Positions 1 through 12,302 are shown, counted from the first letter of the stretch. The stretch: 64,000 nt of DNA from Toxonevra muliebris (GCA_963691655.1 OY829328.1:15578704-15642703); one strand, 5' to 3'. A program made the numbers and translations. The notes: generated by a model not told the origin, from the letters alone.

Positions 1-479
1 CATTTCTTAAAACAAAAATGGTCAAGATTGGAAATATGGGCGTGGCACGTCCCATACAAAATAAGCGCCTAAATCAGTTTTTTGGCTCAAAATTGTCGTA
101 GAACCCAATCTCATGCCTTAAAAATTGGAGTACGATAACAATTTATAAAAATTATCTAAATCGAAAAAGTAGGCATGGCATCTCCAATATAGTCAAAGTA
201 TTTTACGGTATATATTAAAGCTGCAATGCTTATCTATAGTTTTTAATGATTTTTGTGTAATACATTCAATTGATGTAATATACATAAATAATTAAGTATT
301 TTCAAACTATTTTATTTCACTCATTAATACAATTTATTAAATATATAAACTTATAATTTTATTAAAATGAAATAAATTGCTTACAATTTATTTGGTTTCA
401 TTTCCTCCTAGAAGTCTTTTTTGGAGCCGCCGATTGATTGTTCATTTAGAAAAGTATGGGAGTCATGGGAATGCAAATC
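1..479. other. AT-rich non-coding DNA, possible dispersed repeat
   Basis: No supportable gene. The first ~150 bases carry the phrase GGGCGTGGCACGTCCCATA, more GC-rich than its surroundings and of the kind found in dispersed fly repeats. I could not match it to another copy in this window, so its nature is unresolved. Confidence 0.3.
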
Positions 480-660
480 TTATGACTTTGAAATCAGGAC
501 TGCTTCGAAGCCACTTGAAGTCACTTGGAGTTACTAGAATACATTTGGAGCCACTTGGAGTCAACTGGTCATGGACAACTGGAGATGCAGTTACTTGAAG
601 TCAATTGAAGTCACTTGAAGTCTGTTGGAATCAATTGGGGTTTGAAGTAAATTGTTTGCC
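480..660. repeat. Degenerate minisatellite, ACTTGGAGTC-type units
   Basis: About fifteen imperfect head-to-tail copies of a ~9-12 base unit (CACTTGAAGTC, CACTTGGAGTT, CATTTGGAGCC, CAATTGAAGTC and variants). The spacing varies, so this is an old diverged array rather than a young satellite. The 73-codon frame across it is a product of the repeat and not a gene. Confidence 0.75.
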
Positions 661-3511
661 AATTGATGTCACATGGAGCTTCTACTATTTTGGCCAAGAT
701 GAACATAATCATGCACTTATTATTTTATTCACATGTGTAATTACATGTAGTACAGTATCTTTCTAACTATGTGTACGAGTATGTGCATATATGTAGTATA
801 CCGTTTCTACCTAACCTATTTTACTTTTATGTTTTACTGTTTTTGGTTTCTTTATTTATTTTTTTTAATTCTTAACATTTAACAATATTTTCCAGTAAAT
901 ATACTGCATCATTTTGTGTATGGCAAAGTTTAAGCACATGGGAAACAGTAAAGGATGCAAAAAGGATTTTATATTTTGGTGTAATTTACGGTCAAGACTA
1001 GAGCTTAATTTTTGACATATGCTACTAGATGTACACACATACTAAGAAGCACATGTGAATGTATGCTCTTTTCTAACATTATTTGTGTATATAAAGCAAA
1101 AACGAAACAAATTTTGGCGTCATAACATGTTGAAGTGGTTTGAGCTGCATGAAAATTTTCGAAAATAGAAATTATTAGCTATCTGGACTTGTGATAGATG
1201 ATGGTACTATTTGACTTAAACAAACGTTCGTTAATTTTCTAGTATTCTATTATGGTCTACTTAGGATAGTGTGGTCAACGATTTTAGCATTCGTTTTTGG
1301 AGCTGATAGAAAACATGTAAAAACTAAAGAATTATTATTATATTATTATGAAAAGTTTTTTTCTTATTTGTTGAATTTGTCTTTTTTTCTTTTAGCTTAT
1401 GACAAGAGAGACGCTTTTATGCATTTTATACCAATAATATTGAAACTGAACTTGATAGATTTGTATCTGCATCTACATCCACAGGCATTTTTTTTTGATT
1501 TTGCTTTATTTAGAAAAGATATTGTATTGTATGTTTGCATAAAGTGAACACTATCAAATAGTAATAAGACCAATTTGCAAGCTGATATTTTTCCATTATA
1601 TTCCTTTTTGTTCAGAAAATCAACAATTTCCACCAACCTCACTTTATATGCAAATACATATGCAAGAGCAATTGTTTCTGAGACATGATAAAAGCAGCAA
1701 CATGAACATGATTGTGCATTGTACAGATATACAAGCATAATATGTGTGTATGTGTGTTTAGATGCACCCTATGCTTTTGAATACACACACACACACACAC
1801 GGTGCACAGTGATTCGTTTCCATACAATTGCTAGACAAAAGCGGACTTAGTTCCCCGATTATTATAAAATTTTACATATACATAAATCAATTACTGATGA
1901 TCTGAAAATAGTTTTAGTTTTAATATAACCGTAATAACCGTCGTCATAAATCAAGTTTCAAATAGCATTTTCGTAATTTTTGACAAGCTATAACAGCTGA
2001 AAAAAGTAGAAAGATTTAAAATAAATTCATTTTGTTTAATGGAGTTAGGATCCCTAATTTCATAAAGCTAAATATTTCCTTCATAATTTTAATAGTTTCC
2101 CAGTGAAAGTTGTTTGAAATTACGTAGCTTTTAAGTTTTTGCATTTTTCGAAATACTTGCATACTTTTAGGATCAAATAAATTTTTAATCGAAAAAGTGC
2201 AAATGCTGTCTTTAGACCAATTTTCAAAATGATTTTTTTTAAAGTCGGGAAGAAGTCGGAGGAAATTTTTATATATCTTGAAGGGGGGAAGTACATATTA
2301 ATGCTTAACATTAGATTAACGGACAAAATTACAAACTTATTTTTACTGAAGCACGTCATATTGACGGGTGTTCGGTAAGTTTTTATACCACATACCGATA
2401 TTTGAACTTCGGGTATCTAACAGAAAATTAATTGGGAAAAATATGTATACCAATAAATCACTAAAATTCACCATGATTTTCAAAAAAAAAAAAAAAAATT
2501 TTAATTTCCTTGCAAAATAAATCTAAAATTTGAAGCCAGTCAAATTGACGTGCTCCGTAAATCTAATGTTAAAGAAAAAACAGCGCATAATTTCACACTT
2601 TCTTAGATTTTTTCTATCAAATTTCGATCATTTCCAGTTATTTTATTTTCAAAAATATCTAAATTTCTAAATACTAGTTATAGAGAATACTTGTTTTTCC
2701 ATATGGTAAGTTTTGATAAATATGTAATGTATTTTCAAAATTGTCTTTACATTCTTAACTAAATAACTGATTTTAAATATTAAAAATGATTGTGTGTTGA
2801 AGTACTGGACCACACATTGATTACTTCATTGACAAGGTTTGCTGGTTTCTTCTTAGTTGAAGAATCGTTTCTAAATTGTTACCGGATTTGGTAATCTTCG
2901 GCTCTAATGAATTTCTTGACTTTTGTCTATGGAATGAATTACTGTGCGCTGCATAGATATTTTTAGGTAGGTATAAAAGTAGTTTTCTCGACATAAGCAG
3001 GTCACAAAGAACACAATGGCTTTTAGCTCAAAGTTGATGCATGACAATTCATGCAAAGATACAATCTACAATGCGTGTATGTGGATATATGTATGCGTGT
3101 GTATGAGAGTGTGTTTACTTCTATATTCTACATACATATGTTTCTATGTACGAAAGGTACATATGAATGAACACATTAAGTAAGCTGCAACAGTGAACAC
3201 TCTAAAATGACAGCGAAACCGGAAGGATGTGCACAAAGCTTTTGTTATATATGTATGTGTGTATGCGTATGGATATGTTTGAGTATATGCATTGTATGCA
3301 CATTTTGCCTTGTTATTTAGCTTTGACATTTACGATTCAAATTTCTTTCGAGAAAAATGAGAGAATATGAGATAGAATTGGAAGGAAAAACGTTTTTAAA
3401 AACATCAGGAAGTGTTAAATGTTTAACTATGCAAATTTAATTTAAAAAAAAAAACTCTTAGAAAACTGTTAAACGTAATCTCAAATTGGACAGTTTTGAC
3501 GTCGCACACTG
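661..3511. other. Non-coding AT-rich stretch with CA/TATG microsatellites
   Basis: No coding frame with real protein character. It contains a (CA)n tract at about 1782-1800, GTATGTGTG-rich tracts at 1740-1760 and 3070-3110, and A-runs near 2485. Short open frames here are rich in Tyr, His and Thr from the CA repeats and were discarded. Confidence 0.6.
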
Positions 3512-4308
3512 GGGCCGCTCCATATAAGTAAGTGCTCAAAAGTCGATTTTCAAAAAATGGGTTTAGAAAAAAAATTTAAACGCCATTATATACATAAATA
3601 TAAATAAATTGGTGCATCGATAGGGAACAATTCAACTTTCTACCTTTTATAGTATAGGAGATATGAAGTATCAAACTTGAAAAATTTTTCCTCATATCTC
3701 AAATTTTTTTAAAGTAAATTTTAACATAAATTTTTTTCGAATGGGCAAAGTGATGTATTCAATAATATATAAACATTCGGTAATTTGAATCTGAAGATAA
3801 AAGCCCAAACAATTTGCCCGTTTGAAAATAAAATTGTTTTAAAAAGATTGCCTCCTTTTTTTAAAAAGAAAACTTTTGATTTTGTTTAAGAATAAATTGA
3901 CAGGCTGAGAGGAAAAGCGGGCTAAAATTTATGTAAGAGCAAAAGTGAAATAATTTAGTGTGTCAGTGCAAAAATGGCATAAGTAATACGGTTTAGAGTG
4001 AAAATGAAACGCCTTAAAAGTAAGAACAAAAATGGTATAACAATTCTTTCAGAGCAAGAACAGCATAGTTTTTTATTCCGTTTTCGCTCTGAACATATTT
4101 CGTTTCACTTTTGCTCTGAACATATTTCGTTTTGCTTTTGCTCTTAAGTAAAATTATTCCTTTTTTTTCTGAACGTAGAAGTTATACCACTTTTCTTCTC
4201 AGCGTCTCAATTAAGCTAAAAAGTAAGCTTTTTAAGTTAACCGTAAAGATTTAGAAAACATTTTCAATCGATTTTTAGTTTCCTCCGACCCTCAAATAAG
4301 CTGCATAA

Positions 4309-4407
4309 GCACCTTGCCGCTTGACCACAATAAAATATCCTTTTTGTTCAGATATGTTAGAAGAGCTAGGCTTAAGCACATCTGATATAGAACGAGAAGC
4401 TGATTAG
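4309..4407 (+). pseudogene. Possible C-terminal remnant of a transposase
   Basis: A 32-codon frame between stops ends ...DMLEELGLSTSDIEREAD*. The composition is acidic and amphipathic, unlike the poly-A/T translations around it. It lies in the middle of the 3512-5008 TIR element, so a leftover end of the parent transposase is the natural guess. I do not recognise the family and the piece is too short to assign. Confidence 0.2.
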
Positions 4408-4750
4408 CAATTAGGAGTTGAAATAGTACAATTATTATAATTTTTTATCTTTTACATTTTATATATTTGAATTTTTCCTGATTGGTTTTTTGTAGTTTGT
4501 ATTAATGCTATTAGATAGTTTTACTTAAATTTTATTATATAACATAATTTATAAAATTTTATAAAAAATTACACTGTGGCTATACCAAAATAAAAGTAAA
4601 CGAAATTGTATTATTTAACAAAACTTTTTTATTTTGAAAAAAAAAATCCTTGACCAATGAATGACCAATGTTGCATACCTACATGTGGCACTATGGAAGT
4701 TTCCTTTAAATTGAACAGAAAGTTTCAAAATACAAAATTTTTTAAAACGG

Positions 4751-4976
4751 ATGTTACCTTGGTCACCAATGTGTCAAGTAATGGTCACCAATGGACTAAA
4801 TCATTTAAAATTTACTTTACAAATTATATTTAAATGAGTTTGGTGTAAAATTGTGTTATGTTTATGTTACTTTGGTCACAAATGGGTTCAATCGTGGTCA
4901 TCAATGTGTTAAATCATCTAAAATTTACTTAAAAAGTATAGCTCAAATGAGTTTGATCGAAAAAAAATAATTTTAG
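4751..4976. repeat. 113-bp tandem duplication inside the TIR element
   Basis: Two diverged copies, starting ATGTTACCTTGGTCACCAAT (4751) and ATGTTACTTTGGTCACAAAT (4864). Each contains two GGTCA[C/T]CAATG motifs and ends in AAATGAGTTTG. The second copy runs into the right TIR. Repeated subterminal motifs are typical transposase-binding arrangements, but that role is inferred. Confidence 0.6.
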
Positions 4977-5008
4977 AATTTTGAGCACTCACTTATATGG
5001 AACGGCCC

Positions 5009-5969
5009 ATGTGTTTGCGTCGGTGTGCCTTTAAAATTACTAATTTTAGCTAAGAAAAATTTTATTGTCATCGTATTAAATCCTTAAAGAAGAGAGACAG
5101 GAAACTGGGATATTGTTTACCCTAAAAAAATCTAATGTATGATGCAGTGAAACCATTTCAAAATGTTTTTTTTACTTTTCTTTAACTTTTTGGGAAATAT
5201 GTTTTTAAATTAAACAAATTATTGAAATTGTGTTCCGTTTCAAATTTAAAACACTTCAACTGTGGGCAAATGTAACCACGTAAGTTGCAAACATTTCCGA
5301 AGGAAATAATCAATTGTTTCTCAAATTTTTGTACCTACAACTTTTGCGTTCGACTCGTAATTGAAAATGCATCCCAAGGTATTTGTGCATACTCGTGTAA
5401 ACGTTTGCTCCTGCTGGCTGCAGCAACTTTTCAAAAAGTTTTGCTAACGAAAACAATTTTGCTATAATTAGTAGAAAAGGATTTAACTTAGAGGGTAGGA
5501 AAAAACTCGAGCATTTCAATTCAATTTCAATTGCAATTAAATTTAATTTCAAATAATTGCATTAAGCTTTATTCCAACCATAAGTGAAACTGTAAATTTG
5601 AAATGTTTGGTAAATTTCCTTTTTTAAAAATGTTTATTTATTACTGATTTAGTTAAAGTTAGGAACCACTTTCCCTAGACTTCTCAGCCTAATGTAATAA
5701 TGAAATAATTTGAATTTGGACATTTGAATACTTTAATTTGAAATATACGCAAGTAATGAAAGAAATGGCAAACATATTGGGAAATTGTTCCAGCCCTTAG
5801 CAAAGCTAAAAGCTTGACGCTATCTTTGCTCAAAATCAGTCCACCGCTAAGAAAATCAGACCTCAACTCTCATTCTTTTTAAATATTTAATCCTAGCTCG
5901 GCACAGAAGAAGAATATTTTATCATATCAAAATTTTTTTTGTGGAAAATTTGACTTTTTTAATTCTAGT
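5009..5969. other. Non-coding AT-rich stretch
   Basis: No gene, repeat or RNA gene can be supported. Two overlapping open frames of about 60-80 codons on opposite strands near 5285-5552 show no domain, no splice context and no codon preference. Confidence 0.5.
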
Positions 5970-5977
5970 CTACCCAT

Positions 5978-7044
5978 CAGGGCCGTAGCCAGAAATTTTT
6001 TTCGGGGGGTGCGGTGCGGTTTTCATTCGAAGAAAATATTCATAAATAATTCTTATCAAACTGATTTTTAAATATAATAAATTAAATCGATGACACATTT
6101 GATGGAAAAATTTTCCGATTTTTTTTAATCTTAACCTCAAAAAAATGGCCAAAAGTGACAAAAAATTCACAGAATAATCAAATTAAATTTTTTCAAATAA
6201 ATATTAATCAATGTGCATTCTAATGCATTTTTTTTATCGTAAAGGACATAATTTCATTAACTCTTTGACTTCCCACTACTGATGATGTACCCAACCTCAA
6301 AAAAATTGCCAAAAATAGTAGAGGCTTATTTTTTCAAATGATCATCATTGAGAATTTGAGCCATTATCAATGATAAGGAACCCAGATGAGGTTGGCTTAT
6401 ATTCCCTAAATTCGTGAAGTCACAGCATTGAAAGAGATCTTTCTAGTCGTGGTGCTCTGAGCAATAATGTGTTTAAAAATTAATTATATTTTAAGACTGC
6501 CTCCTAAAACTGCATGAGTTTTGTGCATAAGATGGAGTTTTTGCGAAAGAATTTTTCACGTTGAACACGAATCTGAGGTCAAAGATCTCCCATCACGTCA
6601 CGTTTTAGGAAAAAAATGGGGTTCAAGCAAGTCTAATTTTACAAGGATCCGATAATTTTTTCTATTTTTATTAATTTTTAAACTTTTCAAAGTGATTCAG
6701 GACGAAACTTTAAATCAAAAACAGTTACTGACCTAGAAAAACTATGAATGCAGGAGTGCTCAGTATCACCTTCTCTTTTTGAATCCGTAGTCAAACCTCA
6801 TGTCGAAGAAAACAAATCGGATTTGATCGCATAGTGTAACTAAGATTGCAAATTTTTTTTTTATATATGGCTTTTTAGAAAAAAAAAAACCGATTTAAGT
6901 AAAAAATATCGTTAAATAGATTTTATTTTGACTTTTTTTCCATCCATTGGCAATTAATCTCAAAAATTAGAATAAAGTTTCCATATTTTGGAGGGGGGCG
7001 GGAGGGTCAGAACCCCCAAAACCTCCCCCCTAAATACGGCCTTG
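5978..7044 (+). mobile_element. hAT-like non-autonomous element, copy A
   Basis: 1067 bp from CAGGGCCGTAGCCAG to CTAAATACGGCCTTG. The ends are imperfect TIRs (CAGGGCCGTA / CAAGGCCGTA). It is flanked by near-identical 8-bp sites, CTACCCAT (5970-5977) and CTGCCCAT (7045-7052); 8-bp duplications with CA...TG ends are the hAT hallmark. Two full relatives (20394-21291 reversed, 54229-55144) and a partial one (13868-14175 reversed) share the interior. Both ends have G- or C-rich subterminal runs. No transposase frame is present, so mobility would have been in trans. Confidence 0.85.
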
Positions 7045-7052
7045 CTGCCCAT

Positions 7053-9689
7053 TATATTAACTATCATTCTAAGAAGTTTAAGCAAATTAGATCGAACGAG
7101 GTGCTTTTCAAACCTCAGAATCCTGAAGACCAAAGTAGCAAAGCAACATCCAAATAGATTTTCAAGAGTATCAAGCTAGTGTTTTTTTTCCTTGATACTT
7201 TTTTTGAATCATGAAGCCATTTTTTCTGATGTGAACATACAAATAAAAATATTCGTTTTTATATCTTAAAATCGCATAAAATATTTTTATACATATATGT
7301 ATGTATTTGTATGAAAAAAACGTTGGAAAAACTTCAAGCAAATCCTTTTGGCATGAATTGAAAAATTTACAGAAACTGCAAAGGAAAAAAAGAAAAAAAA
7401 GGAAAAAAATCAAACGACAAAACTTTCAAAAGAAAATCGGTCATTTGTTTCTTGAGTGCACTTCTTCTTATACATTGATACCCTACAAACAGTTTTGATG
7501 TGTGAATCATATTTTAATTTTTGTAATTTCAAGATTGAATACATGGAAGGAAATTAAATTTTTTTCGAAGAAACTCTTGTGAGTTGTTTATTCTAGTAAA
7601 TGTCTCCAATCAATGCCAAGCACATTTACAAAATAAGTTCTATAATCAGAACCCCCTTGGTTGTGGATTTTGCTAATTGCAAAATGAATCCAATCAATTC
7701 ATATACCACTCGGTTTAGTTTTGATTTAATAGTTCTTAATTTAGGGTATTCAAACGGTTACTAAGCACTGCACTTACGATTAGACGAAACACTTTTACTA
7801 TGTACTTTTATCATTTATTAGCAAAATTCATTTCGAAACTGCTGCACACGAAGTATCTACGGGTAATTCAGCTTTTCGTAATGTTTTCTTACTGAACTAC
7901 TAGTGTGAACATGTTTGGACACGACAGGACATTTTGCGCTGCATACTTTTGTGCTGTGTCATTGCACAAGCATTCACACAGGCAGTCAAAGAAAATGGCA
8001 GCATAAGAAATATAAAGACAGCAACGAAGAACGTGAAGCGTAATGGTGTCAAGTAGCTTCGTTTCATTTGTTTAGTGTCAGTTGAAACTTCTGGCTTCAC
8101 CAGCAACTTCACCATTACCAACACCGCCATTCGCCACCATTCACAACATCGCCATCATCGCGCGTTGATAGTAAGTGAAGCGTACAGAAACGACTGTCTT
8201 GACAAGATGAGTGGGCATTAACTTTATTGGAAGAAATTCGAAATAAATTGAGAAGAAGAAGAAGAAGGAGAAAAAGACGTTGAAGACGTAGACAATAGTA
8301 ATGTAGATGGAACTTTTAAATTTCAAAAAAATATTATTAGCTTTTGCAATGAACATGGAATATTTTTGCAGTTGACATTTTTATTTAAATTGAAGATTTT
8401 TTTGCGCTGCTATGATTTCAATAAATTCAATTTCTGTGCAAAAAATTCCAACTATGCTTGAATGGAAGAAGTATGTGTGCATGTATGTGTGTTTAGTATA
8501 CACAGGTATTTATATTGTAAATTTCAACAAACAGAAATCAGTACCAATAACTCAAACTAATAAACGCATACTAAATTTTTTTACTTTCATACTTATGCAC
8601 ATAGACCATAGGATGAATTCCTGACTACCTAAAGTGAAATTAATTCAGCTCATTGACTTGAAACTCGATATACCAGAGGTGATTTATCAAATTATACACA
8701 GACACACACACATACTCATCTAAACATATGCAACATTTACATACAATGGAAACTTGAAAATCAAAATCACTGAGAGCTCAGGTATGTGGGTTGGAAAATA
8801 TATTGACAGGACTGGAGGTGCACAAGTGATGATAAGGTAAGAGGACTACGTCAACATACTGTTTCATGTTAACCAAGAACCAAAAACCATAAAACAAATC
8901 ATGATTGACAAACAAGTGTATACGCTTACAAATGTATCTTTTTATATACAAATGTATGTATGTATGTGCTTGTCTGGCTATAAATATACGGATATAGATA
9001 TTCAAAAGACACGTTGGGTGAATTGCTACTTCTCTTCTCTTGATAGAACGACATATGTAAAGTGTGGACATTGTAAAGAGTTTAATAGTAAAAGGTTCAA
9101 CTTAAAATAAATAAGATACAAACTGAATTTATTATTATTAAGTACTCAAGTACAGAATTGTAAAATGTACAGACATTTATACCTTCATTGTGAAGGAGAA
9201 TATGTGCAAACTAAATCGACAAGAGCGACAAGTGTGAAGTAAGTAAATATAAAGCTATAGTTTGGTAGTTTACATTGCTCCTCACCATAAATTTAGATAA
9301 CTTGTTCTGTAAACATTGTCCTTTTATATCCTTATGAGAAGTATAGGTGTTTATCTCATATTGGAAAAAAATAAGGAATTTATAAAATTTCACATTCTCA
9401 ATGGCACATCTATAAGGAGCAGTTTCATTCATTCAATTTCCTCATTCAATTAAATTTTAATATATTTGACAGCTGAATTAAGTTTGAAAAACAAGTCCTA
9501 AGAATGCAATCACTATGGATGTGCGGTAGCGAATCTGACCGGTAATGTAGGAAAGCTTATAAATAGTAATTTCTTAACATTTGGTGGTTTTGCTATTGTC
9601 TATCAAAAGGTGCAATTTTGCAACTTTTTATAGTTTTCTTTCACTTCATGTCAGTAGCAACTAAAAAAACTTTGAGAATTAAGCACTAG
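7053..9689. other. Non-coding AT-rich stretch
   Basis: Nothing beyond simple sequence: purine-rich GAAAAAAAG tracts at 7380-7410, a (GAA)n tract near 8250-8270 and TATG/CA tracts at 8940-8970 and 8700. Open frames of up to about 97 codons follow these tracts and are not gene-like. Confidence 0.5.
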
Positions 9690-9765
9690 TCAGAGATGAG
9701 AATCGAGCCCGATACCTCGAGGATGAAAGCCGAGTGCGCTATTTACTCGGTTTTCGAGGTCATCC
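9690..9765 (-). repeat. tRNA-derived SINE head (SINE-like 1)
   Basis: On the minus strand there is an A-box-like AATAGCGCACTCGG, then an anticodon-arm-like CGGCTTTCATCC, then a B-box-like GGGCTCGATTC at tRNA-like spacing. The acceptor stem does not close, so this is a tRNA-derived repeat or tRNA pseudogene rather than a functional tRNA gene. Confidence 0.55.
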
Positions 9766-10570
9766 TGTGATCAAAGAAAGTTTGATTGCTTAGCGGTTTA
9801 TAATAAAATTGTCTGCAAAATGTTTCTCGGGAACATTTTGACCTTTTACTCCATCCCCCTCATTTCACGGAAAGCATTTTTTCAATTTCAGAAGAATCTA
9901 TATATCGCTAATTCACTAAAAGATTGTCATAACTCAAAAAACGCGATTTTGCAGAAAACGCGTTTAAAGTTTTCAATTGACTCCCACTTTACAGAAAATA
10001 GAAGAAATCTTATAATTCTCACTCTCAGAGTATACAAGATATTAATATGAAATTTTTACACAATATGAAGTGTGACATAATGAATAATTCTGCATCATTA
10101 ACTCAAAAATCGTGTTTTTTGACTTATGACAGTCTTTTAGTAAATGAGCGATATGTAAAACTGTCAACTTAGTTTAAAAATGAAAAAAAAAATCAAAATT
10201 TTAAAAAGTAATGAAGCTTTAAGTATTTTCCCGAATAGAATTTTCAAAAAATATTTTACACATTTTTGAATTCTACCAAAAATTTTTTTTTTCAGAATCA
10301 TGTATTTTAATTTAATTAATTGGATATTATGTAAAAGAAAAATTCTAGTATTTAAAGTAAAATCTGATAATGAAAATATTTTCCATTCAAAGTACACTTT
10401 TTCCAGATCACGACAGTTTACCGCGCTAGAGCCGAAATATTTTGGAAATCATCAGAAAACGATCAATATTAATTTTTAGAAAAGGGTAGCAGCAGCTTCT
10501 TTTTTTCTCTATGTGATTTGAGGCATCTTAATGTGTCTATCATCATCCCCTAGAAACACTTCGCAGCCAC
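9766..10570. other. Non-coding AT-rich stretch upstream of the predicted promoter
   Basis: AT-rich sequence with A/T runs and no supportable gene. It precedes the promoter-like block at about 10.8 kb. Confidence 0.4.
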
Positions 10571-10799
10571 CAAATTATGCTATTGCTACCAACAACTTTC
10601 GAACAAAACACAACATGTGCGCGTCAAACATATTCGCTTTTTACTACGCAACATTATCGCCAGCAACATGTTGCTGAAGCCATTCACAAAAACTGCAAAA
10701 GCAAACCATCTGCAACATATTTTCTTGGTGGTTGTTTTTATTTTGTTGGAGTTTTGTTTTGACTTGTTTGCGACTCGCTCAACTCAATTCAAAACTGAA

Positions 10800-10836
10800 A
10801 TTAGTTTTGTTGAGCTTCTCGTGCGGTTTGGACGTG
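10800..10836 (+). promoter_or_regulatory. Predicted TATA-less core promoter (Inr + MTE + DPE)
   Basis: An initiator-like TTAGTT places A+1 at 10803. At exactly +28 to +33 lies GGACGT (10830-10835), a perfect match to the Drosophila DPE consensus RGWYVT. The +18 to +29 interval, CGTGCGGTTTGG, matches the MTE consensus CSARCSSAACGS at 8 of 12 positions. The TCA of a canonical Inr is TTA here. The GC content is locally raised against very AT-rich DNA. DPE-type promoters are typical of regulated developmental genes. No TATA box is evident at -30. Confidence 0.5.
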
Positions 10837-11919
10837 CTTGCGCTATATTTTACGCTTCTTGTGCTTGATATAGAATAAAGTGTTAATAGAGAGGAGGAGA
10901 GAAGAGTTGGCAAGGCGCTTGTTTTCCTTCTTCTATTTGTTTGTGGTTAAAGTAGTAGAGTTAAAACAAGAAACAAAATAACAAAACCAAAACAAACAAA
11001 AAATGTAATAAAAAAAAAGTTGGTAGAAGAAGTGTTAAAAATCAACAAACAAAACAACAAAAGCAAAGAAGTGGCAAATTCAGTTTTACCGGTTTTGGCC
11101 ATATAACAATTTTGCTGGTTGCTGTTGCTTGTTCGTTGTCGTTTGATAGGTTGCTTGCTTGTTTGTTTGTTTGTGTGTGTAGCATACGATAATAGCAACG
11201 ACCACTGGCATCGCTTTTGCTGCCGTCGCGACAGTAATACTTGATACTTGTATATTTCCGTGTATGTGTGTGAGTGTGTAAGCTTGTGTGTACAGATATG
11301 TAGTATGTGCATGTGTAGGTTTCTTTTTCATTGTGTTTGTTGGCATTTTGCTTTTTGTTGTTGCTTTTATTGTCGCTATTGTTACTCCGCACATTTCATT
11401 TTAGCTGCTTTTTGAATTATTCTGAGACAAAAAGAAAAGCAAAAACAACGACAAACAAAAACATGAAACAAAATATGGCAGCATGGCTTGAAACATAATT
11501 GCGCGATTTATAAGATTATCTTTTTTGACCGCGGTGTGGAGCGGTGCGACGCGGCGCGTTTCTGTGTTGAACGTGTTTGAAAAATCCAAAACAGCAAAAT
11601 AAAATAAATAATAAAAAAACAACTACAACAACAACAGCAATTGTGAATTTAGTGTTACATTTAAAAGGAGTGGAATAAAGTGAATGCAATATAAAATTTA
11701 CCACGAAAAAAAATTACAAGAAAAAGGTTAAAAAAAATCTTTTGTGTAGCACAAATTAAGTGGAAATTCGAGGAAAAATAATTTACCTTTAATGCATATA
11801 AATTTCCACATTAAAAGTTTGAATATTGAAAACCTTTAAAAAATAATAGGAAATTTAAGAAAAATATTTTTTTGAAAAAAACCTTAAATAACTACATAAT
11901 TTGTTGACACAAAATATTG
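10803..11919 (+). other. Putative long non-coding first exon
   Basis: The sequence downstream of the predicted start has the look of a fly 5' leader: CAA/AAC-rich, poor in long frames, with many stops. It ends ...AAATATTG|GTAAGTATAG, a near-perfect 5' splice site, with the intron starting at 11920. A GC-rich island (GACCGCGGTGTGGAGCGG... at about 11529-11565) lies inside and could mark a second start site. Several 60-120 codon frames overlap on both strands but are made of Thr/His/Cys repeats from CA and CAA tracts. The exon limits are inferred; alternative starts within 10.8-11.6 kb are quite possible. Confidence 0.4.
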
Positions 11920-11929
11920 GTAAGTATAG

Positions 11930-12230
11930 ATAAATTAATTGAAATTTCCGGTTTCTTATATTGTTAATTTTAATTCAATCAAGCTTTCAGTTTTAATAAA
12001 TAACAAAATAAATAACGAGGTACAATTTGTACTTTTCTGCCATTTGAAAACTTTAGATACTACCTATGGCTATGTTTGGATGCCATTTATATATATATAT
12101 ATATAGTATATGTTGAAATCGGAAAATGGAACGACCCGAGGGTCAGGCACTGTGACATATAAGATCGTTTACACCAAAGTCTCACATTATAAATGAAAGA
12201 AAGGAAGAAAGATAGATAAGAAACCATACC
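11930..12230. other. Start of putative intron, with (TA)n tract
   Basis: AT-rich intron-like DNA following the donor, with an (AT)n microsatellite at about 12087-12106. The right part is probably the body of the SINE-like repeat whose tRNA-like head lies at 12232-12302. Confidence 0.4.
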
Positions 12231-12231
12231 C

Positions 12232-12302
12232 TACCAGGGAATCGAACCAGAGACCCCAGAGATAAAAGTCTAGTACGCTGCCACTAGAACACAAAGGCGA
12301 TA
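12232..12302 (-). repeat. tRNA-derived SINE head (SINE-like 2)
   Basis: On the minus strand there is an A-box-like GTGGCAGCGTACTAG, an arm-like TAGACTTTTATCTC, and a canonical B-box GGTTCGATTCC followed by CTGGTAGGG. The unpaired acceptor stem argues for a SINE promoter head rather than a working tRNA gene. A pyrimidine-rich TTTCTTTCCTTTCTTTC stretch follows in the SINE sense. Confidence 0.6.

Larger units (their letters stand above)
3512..5008. mobile_element. ~1.5-kb non-autonomous TIR element
   Basis: The ends form a 30-bp terminal inverted repeat. Left is GGGCCGCTCCATATAAGT (3512 onward); right, reversed, is GGGCCGTTCCATATAAGT (5008 downward), with 28 of 30 positions matching through ...GTGCTCAAAA. 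No convincing target-site duplication is visible, so the superfamily is unassigned. Inside are a 113-bp tandem duplication (4751 and 4864), copies of a GCTCTGAACATATTTCG motif at about 4085-4145, and a 32-codon open remnant (4309-4407). Confidence 0.65.

Noticed and set aside
377..598. 73-codon frame with SLKSLGVTRIHLEPLGV-type repeats
   Set aside because: Produced by the 10-base minisatellite; there is no start or splice context.
9690..9765. Functional tRNA gene
   Set aside because: A- and B-box-like blocks are present but the acceptor stem does not pair; called a tRNA-derived repeat instead.
10947..11704. Several minus-strand frames of 73-121 codons
   Set aside because: They overlap each other in different frames and consist of Thr/His/Asn/Cys from CA and CAA repeats; the plus-strand leader reading explains the composition better.
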